16,621 bases of DNA from an uncultured Mollicutes bacterium (GCA_900549915.1 URQF01000022.1:1-16621), one strand, 5' to 3'; positions 1 through 8,234 are shown, counted from the first letter of the stretch. Numbers and translations: made by a program. The notes: generated by a model not told the origin, from the sequence alone.

Positions 1-672
1 AAAAGGGCAGTGGAAGTCAAAGACAGCGAGCATCACTTGACAAACTTAAAAATCGGTATTACTCATACTAGCGAGAGCAATATCAGGATGGTTGTCTTAG
101 CAAAAGTCTCTACCCTGATTGATAAGATGAACATAACGGTTATTACTGATACCATTAAAAATCTTTATGATAAGTTAGATAATTACGAGATTGATCTCGC
201 TATCATTGATGAAAAGGCTAATCCGGAAAAGTACTCTTCTCTATTGCTGGATACCGATTATCTTGTCTGTATTCTGTCTAAGTCTAATCCCCTTTCCAAG
301 AATTCCATCCTCACCATCAAGGATTTGAAAAAGGAAAAGAGGATTCTCCGTCTGAAGGATTCCGCAACAAGAAGGCAGTTTGATTCTTCCTTGATTTCCA
401 TCAATGAATCCGTAGATGACTTTAATGTCATCAGGGAAATCGATAACATCGCAACAATCAAGAGCCTAGTGAGAAAGAATCTCGGAATTTCTATCCTTGC
501 CAGAAGCGCATGCTTAGATGAAATTGAGAAAGACAAGCTTAAAGCACTTCCGATTGAGAATCTCTCCATGATCCGGGAAACCAATATCATCTACAACAAG
601 AATAATGATTTCAGCAACATTCTCCAGCTGATTTATAAGACCTACCAGGAAACTAAGAAGAACAGATCGTAA
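1..672 (+). CDS. LysR-type transcriptional regulator, effector-binding domain (5' truncated by window)
   Basis: The frame is open from base 1 to a TAA at 670-672, so the gene starts before the window. The GTG at 10 is only the first possible start and probably an internal codon. The roughly 223 visible residues look like the effector-binding (periplasmic-binding-like) half of a LysR-type regulator. They show a first strand of the form LKIGITHT, then a strand reading DLAIID after a helix, then a region of the form IREIDNIATIKSLVRKNLGI, which matches the family's usual end of subdomain II. The N-terminal helix-turn-helix expected in this family lies outside the window. The gene converges with the sugar operon and a hairpin lies 15-20 bases after its stop. 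Its target cannot be told: LysR regulators usually control a divergent neighbour, which here would be off-window. The family call is fairly firm and the ligand is unknown. Confidence 0.72.
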   Translation, partial: KRAVEVKDSEHHLTNLKIGITHTSESNIRMVVLAKVSTLIDKMNITVITDTIKNLYDKLDNYEIDLAIIDEKANPEKYSSLLLDTDYLVCILSKSNPLSKNSILTIKDLKKEKRILRLKDSATRRQFDSSLISINESVDDFNVIREIDNIATIKSLVRKNLGISILARSACLDEIEKDKLKALPIENLSMIRETNIIYNKNNDFSNILQLIYKTYQETKKNRS

Positions 673-686
673 ACCTAGCGGGACTG

Positions 687-712
687 AAAAAGCCCCGCTT
701 TTTAGCGGGGCT
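687..712 (-). terminator. Rho-independent terminator of the sugar operon
   Basis: A perfect 9-bp stem AGCCCCGCT (691-699) / AGCGGGGCT (704-712) has a 4-nt loop. Read on the - strand it is followed by a run of five T (691-687). It lies 17 bases past the permease stop. On the + strand no T run follows, so its main client is the - strand operon. It may still help to end the converging LysR transcript. Confidence 0.88.
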
Positions 713-728
713 AACAACAAAAGGAGTT

Positions 729-2306
729 CTAATCAGAATCAGTGTTCTGTTCCTGATAATCGAGCAAAATCTGTTTCAGCCGCTGTTCTCTTTCCTCTAC
801 TGACTTTTCCTTATCGGAGAGAACCCGTTTTTCTTCGCTGTTCTTTTTTCCTTCTTTTGACTTTGTTTCTTTAACAGGACGGTTTTTCGAAGCCTGATAA
901 GCAGCTTCGTTTGCCTGTGTTTCTTTTTTCTTTTTCTCTTCAAGCTTAGCTGCTTCTAGCTTCTTATGCTCTTCAATCGCTTTCTTTGCTTCCTGAATCT
1001 TCTGGTCATAAACAACACCGACAGTCTTCTTTTCATCATCCTGTTCCTTAAGGAGAGCGAAGATCTCTTTCTTAATCCTCTCCGGATCCTTACCCGAATC
1101 GTTATTGACTGCCTTCATCTTTTTCCTGTATTGTTTTTCAATCTTATCGAGCTTCTTCTGCTTCTCGCCTTCTAATTCAACATCCAGATCTGAATTAAAC
1201 CGGAGATGGAGACGGACAAGCAGACGATTGAAGCCTTCCGGAGAGAACCGAAGAATCTGGAAGACAACAGCGACAAGGAGAATGATGCCTTTAATGGTAT
1301 CGTTCAGGTTAGGTGAAAGATGGAGTGCAGCAATAATCTTATCGATTGTCTGGAAAGCAAGCGCACCAAAGAGGACACCTAAGATATTGCCACTTCCGCC
1401 AGCCATCGAAATGCCGCCTAAGACATTCGAAGCAATCGCATAGAGTTCATAGGACTTTCCGGCTGCCGAAGGATCGATATTTCCACGGATACCGAGCTGT
1501 AGGAAAGCGGCAAATCCGATTAACAGACCTTCGATAGCAAAGACAAGGGCCTTAACAGAAGAAACATGGATACCGATTAAGGAGGCAGCCTTGCTGTTAC
1601 TTCCGACCGCATAGATCTTACGTCCGAATTTTGTTCTGGTAGCTAAGAGATAGAAGAATAAGACAAGGAGGATGAAGATAATACCGACTAAGGAGATGGA
1701 AGCGAAGGAGAGGTTGCCCATCGTATAGAGCGTATCGCCTTTTCCGGCATATCCGTCAAGACGGAAGGTAGAAGGATGGCCATCCTGGACCGATAGAGTG
1801 TAAACAATGAGGGAACGGTAGACGAGCCTGGTGGCTAAAGTGACAATAAAGGAAGGCCTGTGAAGATAACCGACGAAGAATCCATTCACTCCGCCAAGGA
1901 GGAAGCCAAAGACAACAGCAAAGAGCAGGGTAATAATCAGAGCCAAGGCACTATTCTTGCCCATTGCCGAATAAGTGGAGTTATAAACCCTTGCACTAAG
2001 ACCGGCAACAAGGGCAAAGATTGATCCAGCACTTAAATCGATATCTCCCCCGATGATAATTAAGGCCCTGCCAATGGCAGTAATGCCAATCGTGACAGAG
2101 GAATATAGGATATTCGTGCACCTAGCCCAGTTAAAGTTAGCGAAAGCGCAGATAATATAGATAAGGAAGATGAACAGGTTGATATAGACAAAGTTTGCTT
2201 TCCGCCAGCTAAACTTAAAGAAACCTTTGACATCTTTAGAGATTTCTTTGCCGTTCTTTGGCCGGTAGAAAGTTTCCCCGGTTTTCTGATAGACATCCTT
2301 GATCAT
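729..2306 (-). CDS. RbsC/XylH-type sugar ABC transporter permease with long charged C-terminal tail
   Basis: The 525-residue protein is an inner-membrane permease of the BPD_transp_2 (ribose/xylose/galactose) family. Family landmarks are GGDIDLSAGSI at residues 86-96, GRKIYAVGSNSKAASLIGI at 228-246 and a glycine-rich NVLGGISMAGGSGNILG segment at 294-310. Hydrophobic segments run from about residue 40 to 353. Family members normally end near there, at about 320-350 residues. This protein continues with about 155 residues (371-525) very rich in Lys, Glu and Gln and with no hydrophobic stretch, likely a cytoplasmic helix or coiled coil. It also has a roughly 35-residue polar N-terminal leader. 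The ATG at 2306-2304 overlaps the TGA of the ATPase gene as ATGA, and GGAGAA lies upstream, so translation is probably coupled. As the only permease gene in the operon it would act as a homodimer with the double ATPase. The substrate is not known. The transporter call is firm and the role of the tail is unknown. Confidence 0.93.
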   Translation of the reverse strand: MIKDVYQKTGETFYRPKNGKEISKDVKGFFKFSWRKANFVYINLFIFLIYIICAFANFNWARCTNILYSSVTIGITAIGRALIIIGGDIDLSAGSIFALVAGLSARVYNSTYSAMGKNSALALIITLLFAVVFGFLLGGVNGFFVGYLHRPSFIVTLATRLVYRSLIVYTLSVQDGHPSTFRLDGYAGKGDTLYTMGNLSFASISLVGIIFILLVLFFYLLATRTKFGRKIYAVGSNSKAASLIGIHVSSVKALVFAIEGLLIGFAAFLQLGIRGNIDPSAAGKSYELYAIASNVLGGISMAGGSGNILGVLFGALAFQTIDKIIAALHLSPNLNDTIKGIILLVAVVFQILRFSPEGFNRLLVRLHLRFNSDLDVELEGEKQKKLDKIEKQYRKKMKAVNNDSGKDPERIKKEIFALLKEQDDEKKTVGVVYDQKIQEAKKAIEEHKKLEAAKLEEKKKKETQANEAAYQASKNRPVKETKSKEGKKNSEEKRVLSDKEKSVEEREQRLKQILLDYQEQNTDSD

Positions 2307-3814
2307 AATTGGTTCTCCTTTTCCGGATATTTTGTTTTCACGCCTGTTTCATAGAGCCTTACTGTCGTATCGTTGATTTCCTCACGCTTGAGGTCAGCAG
2401 CAATCGTTCCATGGTAGAAGACAAGACAGCGGTCAGCGCACTTCCTGATTTCACCAAGTTCCAATGTATGGAAGATAATTGTTTTCCCTTGACTTGCCAA
2501 TTTCAGAAGAAGATGGTAGATTTCATCCTTCGCGCCGACATCGATGCCTTGGGTAGGATTGTCAAGCAGGAGGATATCGGCATCGGTATGTAGCCAGCGG
2601 GCAAGAATCACCTTCTGCTGATTACCACCGGATAAGGAAATAATCGGAGAAAGATAGGATTCTGCTTTTAGATTCAGATCTTTTTTAAACTGAGAATAGG
2701 AATCAACTTCTCTCTTCTTATTCACAAGCGGAGAATTTCCGAGGGAGAAGCTAGCCAGATAGAAGTTATTCAGGATATCAAGGGCCGGAAAGATGGAATT
2801 CTCTTTTCGGTTAGAAGGAACCCTTCCGACATGGTAGCGCCTGATTTTCTCAGTATCAAGATTGGTCAGGTTCTCACCATTTCCTAAGAAGGAACCGGAT
2901 GAGGATTTCCTTAGGCCGAACCTCGTCTGCCTAAGTTCGCTAGCACCAGCACCCTGAAGACCGGTAAAGCCGATGATTTCGCCTTTCCGAACAGAGAGAC
3001 TGACATTCCGGAACCCTTTCCCGGAGTAGTTCTCTAGGCGGATTACTTCCTCTCCTAAAGGACGAGGCTGATAGAAGGAGGCTCTTGTATAGGTAGGGCC
3101 GACAATTTCCTTTGCCAGCCTTTCCGGAGTAGCATCTTTTATCCTTCCGCTTCCAATAAAATGACCATTTCGTAAGACCGTATAGGAATCACAGATACGG
3201 AAGATTTCCGGCCTCTTATGGGAGATAAAGATAAATGTCTTACCTTGTTCCTGAAGCATCTTGATGATGCGGAAGAAATTATCGATTTCCTCATTGGATA
3301 GAGCCGTTGTCGGTTCATCAAGAATCAGGATCTGAGAATTCGTTGATAGAGAACGGCAGATCTGAAGAAGCTGTTTCTGGGCGGTTGAAAGATTCCGGAC
3401 AAGATCATTCGCCCGGATATCGACACCTAAAGATTTAAACAGCACGTTGCTCTTTTCAATCCTTGTTTTCTTATCAATCAATGGTCCCTTATGGATTTCA
3501 TTATTTAGGAAAATGTTCTCGTAAGCCCTGAGATCATTGAACAGGGAAATCTCCTGATGAACAAAGGCAATACCTAAATTCTGTGCTTTCTGAATAGTCC
3601 TATTCTGAACTTCGACTCCATCGATACGGATACTTCCTTCGTCCCGGGTATAAACACCGGAAAGGATATTCCTCAGCGTAGATTTACCAGCACCATTCTC
3701 TCCGATAAGAGCATGGACTGAGCCTTTCTTCACCTTCAGGGAGACCTGATGAAGGACCTTGACGCCGAAGAAGGATTTGGATATGCCTTCCCTAGAAATG
3801 ATATCGTTTTCCAT
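2303..3814 (-). CDS. Sugar ABC transporter double ATPase (RbsA/MglA/XylG type)
   Basis: The 503-residue cytoplasmic protein has two ABC domains, the usual length for this family. Domain 1 has a complete Walker A GENGAGKST (38-46), Q-loop Gln87, signature LSTAQ (142-146), Walker B ILILDE (162-167) and switch His199. Domain 2 has the degenerate P-loop GLQGAGASE (285-293) typical of this family, a canonical LSGGNQQ (394-400), and Walker B LLLDN, where the catalytic Glu is Asn419. ATP hydrolysis is therefore expected mainly at the domain 1 Walker site paired with the domain 2 signature. The start at 3814 has AAGGAGAG a few bases upstream. The stop overlaps the permease start. A hairpin lies in the 75-nt gap to the preceding binding-protein gene. 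It powers import with the neighbouring permease and lipoprotein. Confidence 0.95.
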   Translation of the reverse strand: MENDIISREGISKSFFGVKVLHQVSLKVKKGSVHALIGENGAGKSTLRNILSGVYTRDEGSIRIDGVEVQNRTIQKAQNLGIAFVHQEISLFNDLRAYENIFLNNEIHKGPLIDKKTRIEKSNVLFKSLGVDIRANDLVRNLSTAQKQLLQICRSLSTNSQILILDEPTTALSNEEIDNFFRIIKMLQEQGKTFIFISHKRPEIFRICDSYTVLRNGHFIGSGRIKDATPERLAKEIVGPTYTRASFYQPRPLGEEVIRLENYSGKGFRNVSLSVRKGEIIGFTGLQGAGASELRQTRFGLRKSSSGSFLGNGENLTNLDTEKIRRYHVGRVPSNRKENSIFPALDILNNFYLASFSLGNSPLVNKKREVDSYSQFKKDLNLKAESYLSPIISLSGGNQQKVILARWLHTDADILLLDNPTQGIDVGAKDEIYHLLLKLASQGKTIIFHTLELGEIRKCADRCLVFYHGTIAADLKREEINDTTVRLYETGVKTKYPEKENQL

Positions 3815-3841
3815 TCGTCTCTCCTTTTTTCAATAAAGCCT

Positions 3842-3863
3842 CCTCTGCCTAAAAAGGCAGAGG
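3842..3863 (-). promoter_or_regulatory. Intercistronic hairpin between binding-protein and ATPase genes
   Basis: CCTCTGCC (3842-3849) and GGCAGAGG (3856-3863) form an 8-bp stem with a 6-nt loop. A ninth pair (3841/3864) is possible. On the - strand only a broken T run follows, so it is a poor terminator. In sugar ABC operons such a hairpin after the binding-protein gene commonly lets through part of the transcription or protects the upstream mRNA 3' end, giving more binding protein than ATPase. That role is inferred here. Confidence 0.6.
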
Positions 3864-3889
3864 AAGCAGGAATTCAACGAAGATTCAGA

Positions 3890-4960
3890 CTATGCTTTGA
3901 CTTTGCCGCCGAATCCGGTCTTGCCGTCAATGTTGTCTTTCGTGACAGCTTCAGAAGGGATAACATGATCCTTAGTAACGGTCTTGCCAGCTAAGTAGTC
4001 AGCCATATCCTGCCTAGCAACGGCCATCATGCCTGGATCATAGGTGACATCGGCAATATCGCAGTTCGGAAGAGCAGCATTGAACTGAGCAGAGCGAGGA
4101 TGATCGCCACGGATAACCTGATAGACTTCCTCAAGTCCGCCGCATCCAACTAAACCTTTGACATTCTGAGCAATGACATCTTTTTTATCTTGGGTGATGT
4201 TGCTTCCGGTAAGAGCCTGTAAGATACCCATTGTGATTTCAGAATCATGGGTGTAGAACCATTTATACTGCTTAAGTTCCTCAACGCTCTTTCCATTAAC
4301 GAAGGTTTCAAACAAGGTGATAGAAGTATCACGGGACCAACCAGTGTAGTCCGTGAAGGTGATATCGTTCTGGATATCCTGTTCCGACCATCCGTTTTTC
4401 TTTAAGGTATCGGTAAAGCCAGAGGTACGTTCACCAGGAACAGTAGAGTTATCGCCCGGCCTGCCTAAGATCTTATCGCCTTTCGTCAGGCCCTTGGCAA
4501 TGAAACGGTTAGCGGAAGCCACGCCGGAAGAATAGTTATCGCCTTTAACGTTGGAGATATTGTTCTTTTCTGCAGCCTTAACGGCATCATTGGTGATGAT
4601 ACGGTCGAACTGAACGAAAGGAAGACCGGACTGAGCAATCTTGGTAACCGTAGACTCGGCTTCATTAGAAGAAGGCTGAATGACGATACCGGCAACACTC
4701 TTCTTTTTAGCTAAAACATCATCGACACTCTTGGCCTGAGCTTCTGCATCAGCATCGGAATAGACGACATACTTATAATCACTCTGGGCAGCGTTGAGCT
4801 CCTTGGCCTTATCCTGGATATCGGTCAGAACAGCACCGGTCCAGCCATGGTCTGCCTTAGGTCCGAAAACAGCAATTTCCTTCGGGCCGGATTCCGGCTT
4901 GTTGCAACCGACCAAGGCTAACAAGGTAACAGCAGCGAAACATAACGATTTCTTAGACAT
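3890..4960 (-). CDS. Sugar-binding lipoprotein of ABC transporter (Peripla_BP_4 type)
   Basis: The 356-residue protein begins with two Lys and a hydrophobic stretch ending in a lipobox LVGC (residues 16-19). Cys19 would be lipidated, anchoring it to the outer face of the membrane. The remainder has the two-lobed type I periplasmic-binding fold: a first strand near KEIAVFGP, GIVIQPSSNEAES after about 90 residues, a hinge-type VKGDNYSSG segment, and a C-terminal domain containing the VGCGG motif. These are typical of the ribose/galactose/xylose-binding group. AAAGGAGG precedes the ATG by about 9 bases, the strongest Shine-Dalgarno in the operon, which fits high expression. It lies 21 bases after the oxidoreductase gene. 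The ligand cannot be read from sequence; a pentose, hexose or inositol-like compound all fit the family. Confidence 0.92.
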   Translation of the reverse strand: MSKKSLCFAAVTLLALVGCNKPESGPKEIAVFGPKADHGWTGAVLTDIQDKAKELNAAQSDYKYVVYSDADAEAQAKSVDDVLAKKKSVAGIVIQPSSNEAESTVTKIAQSGLPFVQFDRIITNDAVKAAEKNNISNVKGDNYSSGVASANRFIAKGLTKGDKILGRPGDNSTVPGERTSGFTDTLKKNGWSEQDIQNDITFTDYTGWSRDTSITLFETFVNGKSVEELKQYKWFYTHDSEITMGILQALTGSNITQDKKDVIAQNVKGLVGCGGLEEVYQVIRGDHPRSAQFNAALPNCDIADVTYDPGMMAVARQDMADYLAGKTVTKDHVIPSEAVTKDNIDGKTGFGGKVKA

Positions 4961-4981
4961 AATTGATTCCCTCCTTTGATT

Positions 4982-6145
4982 TTAAATATTGGAATCACAC
5001 CTTTCGACCCATCTCTTCTCTTCTTTGGACTTGATACAGGCTTCCATGAAACGAATGCCCTCAAGTCCGTCTTCACCATGTGGATAATCTTCGTCTTCTT
5101 CCGTTAACACCTCCTTTTCCTTTCGTTTCAGAAGATTTGTGACAATAGTTCGATAGTTATCGGCAAACGCCTCATATAAGCCTTCCGGATGTCCCGAGGG
5201 GAGACGGCTTGCCGAAGCGGCTTTATACTGCCGGACATAATCAGTACCGCGGCACAAGTCCCTAGTCGGCCTTCCCTTTTTGGTGTAGTAGAGGTGGTCC
5301 GGATCTTCCTGGTGCCATTCAATGGCGCCTTGAGTTCCATAGATTGAGACGACAATATCGTTCTTATGGCCGAGGAACACCTGTGAGCAGGTGACTCTTC
5401 CTTTCAGGCCTCCGGGATATTCGAGCAGGATATTTGCCTGAAGATCTAATTTCTGACCGAAGCAGTCATAATCGGCGAATACCTTTGCTGGGCTCTTGCC
5501 TAAGAGATAATGAAGAAGGTTCTCCCCATGTGTTCCGATATCTCCTATGCAGCAGCTTGCTCCGCTCTTTTTCGGATCCAGGCGCCAGATTGCTTTTTTC
5601 TCTTCTTCGCTTGTTTCTGGGTCAGCTGCTTTAAGAAGCCAATCCTGAAGATAAGAGACATTAGCACCGAGAAGATCACCGAGTTCCTTCTTTTCAATCC
5701 TCTCTTTAGCCACCTTCACCCTTGGATATCCTGTATAACCGTAGTTCACGGCGAAGAGAAGATTTTTCTCTTTTGCCAGATGGACTAAATCCTCTCCTTC
5801 TTCAGAGGTGAAGCATAAGGGCTTCTCACAGACAACGGAGATGCCATGTTCTAAGAAAGTCTTTGCTACCTCATAATGCCTAGAGTTCGGTGTGCAGATA
5901 ATGACAAAGTCAATCGGATCCTTCCGTTTCGACTCTTTTTCTGCCCTTTCCTTATAATCATCGTATCTTCTTTCCTTATCGACATGATAGACATTGGCAG
6001 TCAGCTGATGATATTCCGATACGATAGAGAAGGCCCCGGCAACAAGTCTGACTCTCTGGTCGAAGGAGAGCGCCTTGCGGTGAACTTCTCCGATAAAGGC
6101 TTTAACATCACCGCCGACCCTTCCATAGGTAATCATTCGTTCCAT
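4982..6145 (-). CDS. Gfo/Idh/MocA family NAD(P)-dependent oxidoreductase
   Basis: This 387-residue cytoplasmic enzyme has an N-terminal Rossmann domain. The glycine motif reads GRVGGDVKAFIGEVHR (residues 8-23), CTPNSRHYEVA follows at 84-94, and the family's Glu-Lys-Pro motif is E107-K108-P109 with Lys108 as the usual catalytic residue. A second domain carries the GDIGTHGENLLHYL segment, whose Asp202 and His206 match the catalytic positions of the family. The AFIG/VHR form of the glycine motif marks the subgroup often found next to xylose-isomerase-like TIM-barrel proteins, as here. Members oxidise a sugar or polyol hydroxyl, often at C3 of a glycoside or at an inositol carbon. The ATG at 6145 follows AAAAGGAA at about 9 bases; Met4 is an alternative start. 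It lies 14 bases after the epimerase gene. The substrate is unknown. Confidence 0.92.
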   Translation of the reverse strand: MERMITYGRVGGDVKAFIGEVHRKALSFDQRVRLVAGAFSIVSEYHQLTANVYHVDKERRYDDYKERAEKESKRKDPIDFVIICTPNSRHYEVAKTFLEHGISVVCEKPLCFTSEEGEDLVHLAKEKNLLFAVNYGYTGYPRVKVAKERIEKKELGDLLGANVSYLQDWLLKAADPETSEEEKKAIWRLDPKKSGASCCIGDIGTHGENLLHYLLGKSPAKVFADYDCFGQKLDLQANILLEYPGGLKGRVTCSQVFLGHKNDIVVSIYGTQGAIEWHQEDPDHLYYTKKGRPTRDLCRGTDYVRQYKAASASRLPSGHPEGLYEAFADNYRTIVTNLLKRKEKEVLTEEDEDYPHGEDGLEGIRFMEACIKSKEEKRWVERCDSNI

Positions 6146-6159
6146 AATTGGTTTTCCTT

Positions 6160-7149
6160 TTAATTCTTGATTGCTGCATCGAAGGCAACATCGGACGGAG
6201 CGAAATCAATCTTCCGGACAAATTCGAGACTTTCTTTCCTTCCCTGCTCGCGGTTCCTTCCGCTGTCTTCCCATTCGACAGTGAGAGGTCCCTTGTATCC
6301 GTATCGGTTAAGGACACGGATTATGCTTTCAAAGTCAACATCTCCATGTCCGAGGGTATAGAAGTTCCAACCGCGGCGGTTATCTCCGAAGGGGAGATAG
6401 GAGCCGAGAAGTCCGCCTCTTTCGCTTCTCCTCAGTTTGACATCTTTCCTGTGAACCGAATAGACGCGGTGGATGAAGTCTTCAAGGAAGGCCTCTGGAC
6501 GGATGCCCTGCCAGAGCAAATGGCTTGGATCGAAGTTGATGCCGAATTCCTCCCGGTCATGGAAAACTTCCAACGTTCTCTTTGTGGAGTAGTAGTCAAA
6601 CGCAATCTCAGCCGGATGGACTTCCAGAGCGAATTTGACCGCATTTTCCTTGAAGGTATCAAGGATAGGAAGCCAGTCTTCTCTTACCTTCCTGAATCCT
6701 TCTTCGATCCTTTCCTCCGTGGTCTGTGGATAGGAGTAGAAATATCTCCATAAGGGAGAGCCGGTAAAGCCAGCCTGTACTCTGACTCCTAGCTTACGGG
6801 AGACAGCTGCGCTTTTCTTCCTAGTCTTAACTGCCCATTCCTTAATCTCTTCCGGATTATTGCGAATCTCCTTGGGAGCGAATCCGTTAAGGCGCGGATC
6901 TGGTAAATCGGAGACACATTGTCCGATTAAATGAGTGGATAGAGTAACGATTTTAAGATGATGCTGATCAAAGATGGACTTAACATGCTCAAGGTAATCC
7001 TCATCTTCATAGGCTTTTTCAATATTGAGATGTTTTCCCCAGCAGGCAAGTTCGACTCCGTCATAGCCAAGTTTTTCTAGTTTTCCGGCTAAGGTTTCCC
7101 TATCCCTATCGGCAAACTGTCCAGTCGTCAAGGTAACAAGATGATTCAT
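6160..7149 (-). CDS. Sugar phosphate isomerase/epimerase-like TIM-barrel protein (xylose isomerase-like, AP endonuclease 2 fold)
   Basis: The 329-residue protein belongs to the xylose-isomerase-like TIM-barrel superfamily. Visible barrel motifs are LGYDGVELACWGKH (27-40), ALEVHPAEIAFDYYS (174-188), FGINFDPSHLLWQG (202-215), YSVHRKDVKL (230-239) and GPLTVEWEDSG (287-297). Glu176, Asp207, His233 and Glu292 are the likely divalent-metal ligands by analogy with ketose 3-epimerases and IolE-type enzymes. The frame stays open further upstream, inside the regulator gene, but the ATG at 7149 follows GGGAGGAG with ideal spacing and begins at the first barrel strand (MNHLVTLTTG). It lies 19 bases after the regulator stop. 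Proteins of this type pair with Gfo/Idh/MocA dehydrogenases and probably isomerise or epimerise the keto-sugar product. The exact reaction is not known. Confidence 0.9.
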   Translation of the reverse strand: MNHLVTLTTGQFADRDRETLAGKLEKLGYDGVELACWGKHLNIEKAYEDEDYLEHVKSIFDQHHLKIVTLSTHLIGQCVSDLPDPRLNGFAPKEIRNNPEEIKEWAVKTRKKSAAVSRKLGVRVQAGFTGSPLWRYFYSYPQTTEERIEEGFRKVREDWLPILDTFKENAVKFALEVHPAEIAFDYYSTKRTLEVFHDREEFGINFDPSHLLWQGIRPEAFLEDFIHRVYSVHRKDVKLRRSERGGLLGSYLPFGDNRRGWNFYTLGHGDVDFESIIRVLNRYGYKGPLTVEWEDSGRNREQGRKESLEFVRKIDFAPSDVAFDAAIKN

Positions 7150-7168
7150 CTGAGTTCTCCTCCCTGTT

Positions 7169-8188
7169 TTACTGTTTATCTTCTTTCGTACCATAAGGAA
7201 CAATCGTATCTTTCAGCCTGACCGAATTGACAACATGGATGTCCTTGCACTTCTTTTCGTTCAGAATCAGATGGCGATAGGCAATTTCAATGCACTTCTT
7301 CCCCTGCTGATATGGATGCTGGGAGATAGAGGCAGAGACAAGCCCGTTTTTCAGTCCGAGAAGGATTTCCGGAATCTCATCGACCGTAATGACTTTCGGA
7401 CGATGAACCTTTTCCTCTTCTACCGCCTTAAGTCCGCCTACCCTTCCTGCTCCGAAGTAGACAAGGATATCCGGTTTCTTATTCCTGATACAGTCCTTTG
7501 TCTTCTCGTAGCCGATTTTATCGTCATCATAGGTTTCAATCGGAGCTAAGGATTCGAATGAGGGACTAAGGGCCTGCTTGAATCCTTCCAATCTCTGCCG
7601 GTGTCCCTGATGGGAATAGGAACCGATCAGAACCTGAACCTTTTCTCCTGGTTTAATTAGCAGATTGACCCTGTCAGCCGCTAAAGCTCCCGAATTATAG
7701 AAGTCGCAGCCGACATATCCGATTTTGTACTTCGCATGGATATCAATGGATTCAGAGATAACGGGTATCTTAAAGGAATCAATCTTCTCCACAATTTTTT
7801 CGTTTCCTGCCGCAGAGATAATCAACAGCTTTGTCTTTTTGCTTAAGGAATTAAGAGCATCCCTGACTTCTTGATCATTAAATAAGGAAACAGGATAGAC
7901 TTTCAGGACAATGCCGGAATACCGGTATTCACCAAGAAGAGCATTCTTCCTGCCCTGGAGAACAAGATCGAAGAAGCTATTGTTGCGATTGGCAACGATG
8001 GCAGCAACTTCGAAGGTTGTTCTTACTCCTTTCTGTTTCGTATGCATCTGGAAAACATACCCGGTATCGGAGAGAACTTTCTCAATCCGTTTCCGGACAT
8101 CCGGTGAAACATTTCCGCGCCCGTTTAGGACCCGGTCAACGGTTCCACGTGAAGTGTTCGCTAAGCTTGCAATTTCTCTGATTGTCAT
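7169..8188 (-). CDS. LacI-family transcriptional regulator (local regulator of the sugar operon)
   Basis: The 339-residue protein starts directly with a LacI helix-turn-helix, TIREIASLANTSRGTVDRVL (2-21), followed by the hinge-region GRGNVSPDVRKRIEKVL. The rest is a sugar-binding-protein-like effector domain, with GYVGCDFYNSG, RQRLEGFKQAL and ISQHPYQQGKK near the end. The effector domain resembles the substrate-binding lipoprotein class of the same operon, so both may bind the same sugar. The frame extends upstream to an ATG at 8293, but that stretch overlaps the -10 element and does not resemble LacI; the ATG at 8188 fits the family. No clear Shine-Dalgarno precedes it, and an operator-like palindrome sits 8-20 bases upstream. 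As first gene of the operon it probably represses its own promoter until the sugar is present. Confidence 0.92.
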   Translation of the reverse strand: MTIREIASLANTSRGTVDRVLNGRGNVSPDVRKRIEKVLSDTGYVFQMHTKQKGVRTTFEVAAIVANRNNSFFDLVLQGRKNALLGEYRYSGIVLKVYPVSLFNDQEVRDALNSLSKKTKLLIISAAGNEKIVEKIDSFKIPVISESIDIHAKYKIGYVGCDFYNSGALAADRVNLLIKPGEKVQVLIGSYSHQGHRQRLEGFKQALSPSFESLAPIETYDDDKIGYEKTKDCIRNKKPDILVYFGAGRVGGLKAVEEEKVHRPKVITVDEIPEILLGLKNGLVSASISQHPYQQGKKCIEIAYRHLILNEKKCKDIHVVNSVRLKDTIVPYGTKEDKQ

Positions 8189-8195
8189 AATTTGT

Positions 8196-8208
8196 GTAAA
8201 CGCTTTAC
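8196..8208. promoter_or_regulatory. Operator-like palindrome GTAAACGCTTTAC (LacI/CcpA type)
   Basis: This is a 13-base near-palindrome with a central CG, like operators of LacI/GalR proteins and like catabolite-response elements. It lies between the proposed transcription start and the ATG of the LacI-family gene, a roadblock or autoregulation position. The adjoining 12 bases AATTTGTGTAAA (8189-8200) recur at 8264-8275 just upstream of the promoter. Whether the local regulator, CcpA or both bind here is not decidable from sequence. Confidence 0.6.
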
Positions 8209-8234
8209 TTAAACTGTGTTTTCTTCTTGGCACC

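Noticed and set aside
6148..6753. 201-codon + strand open frame opposite the epimerase gene
   Set aside because: It is fully antisense to a gene with clear TIM-barrel motifs, has no recognisable domain, and reflects the codon bias of the opposite strand.
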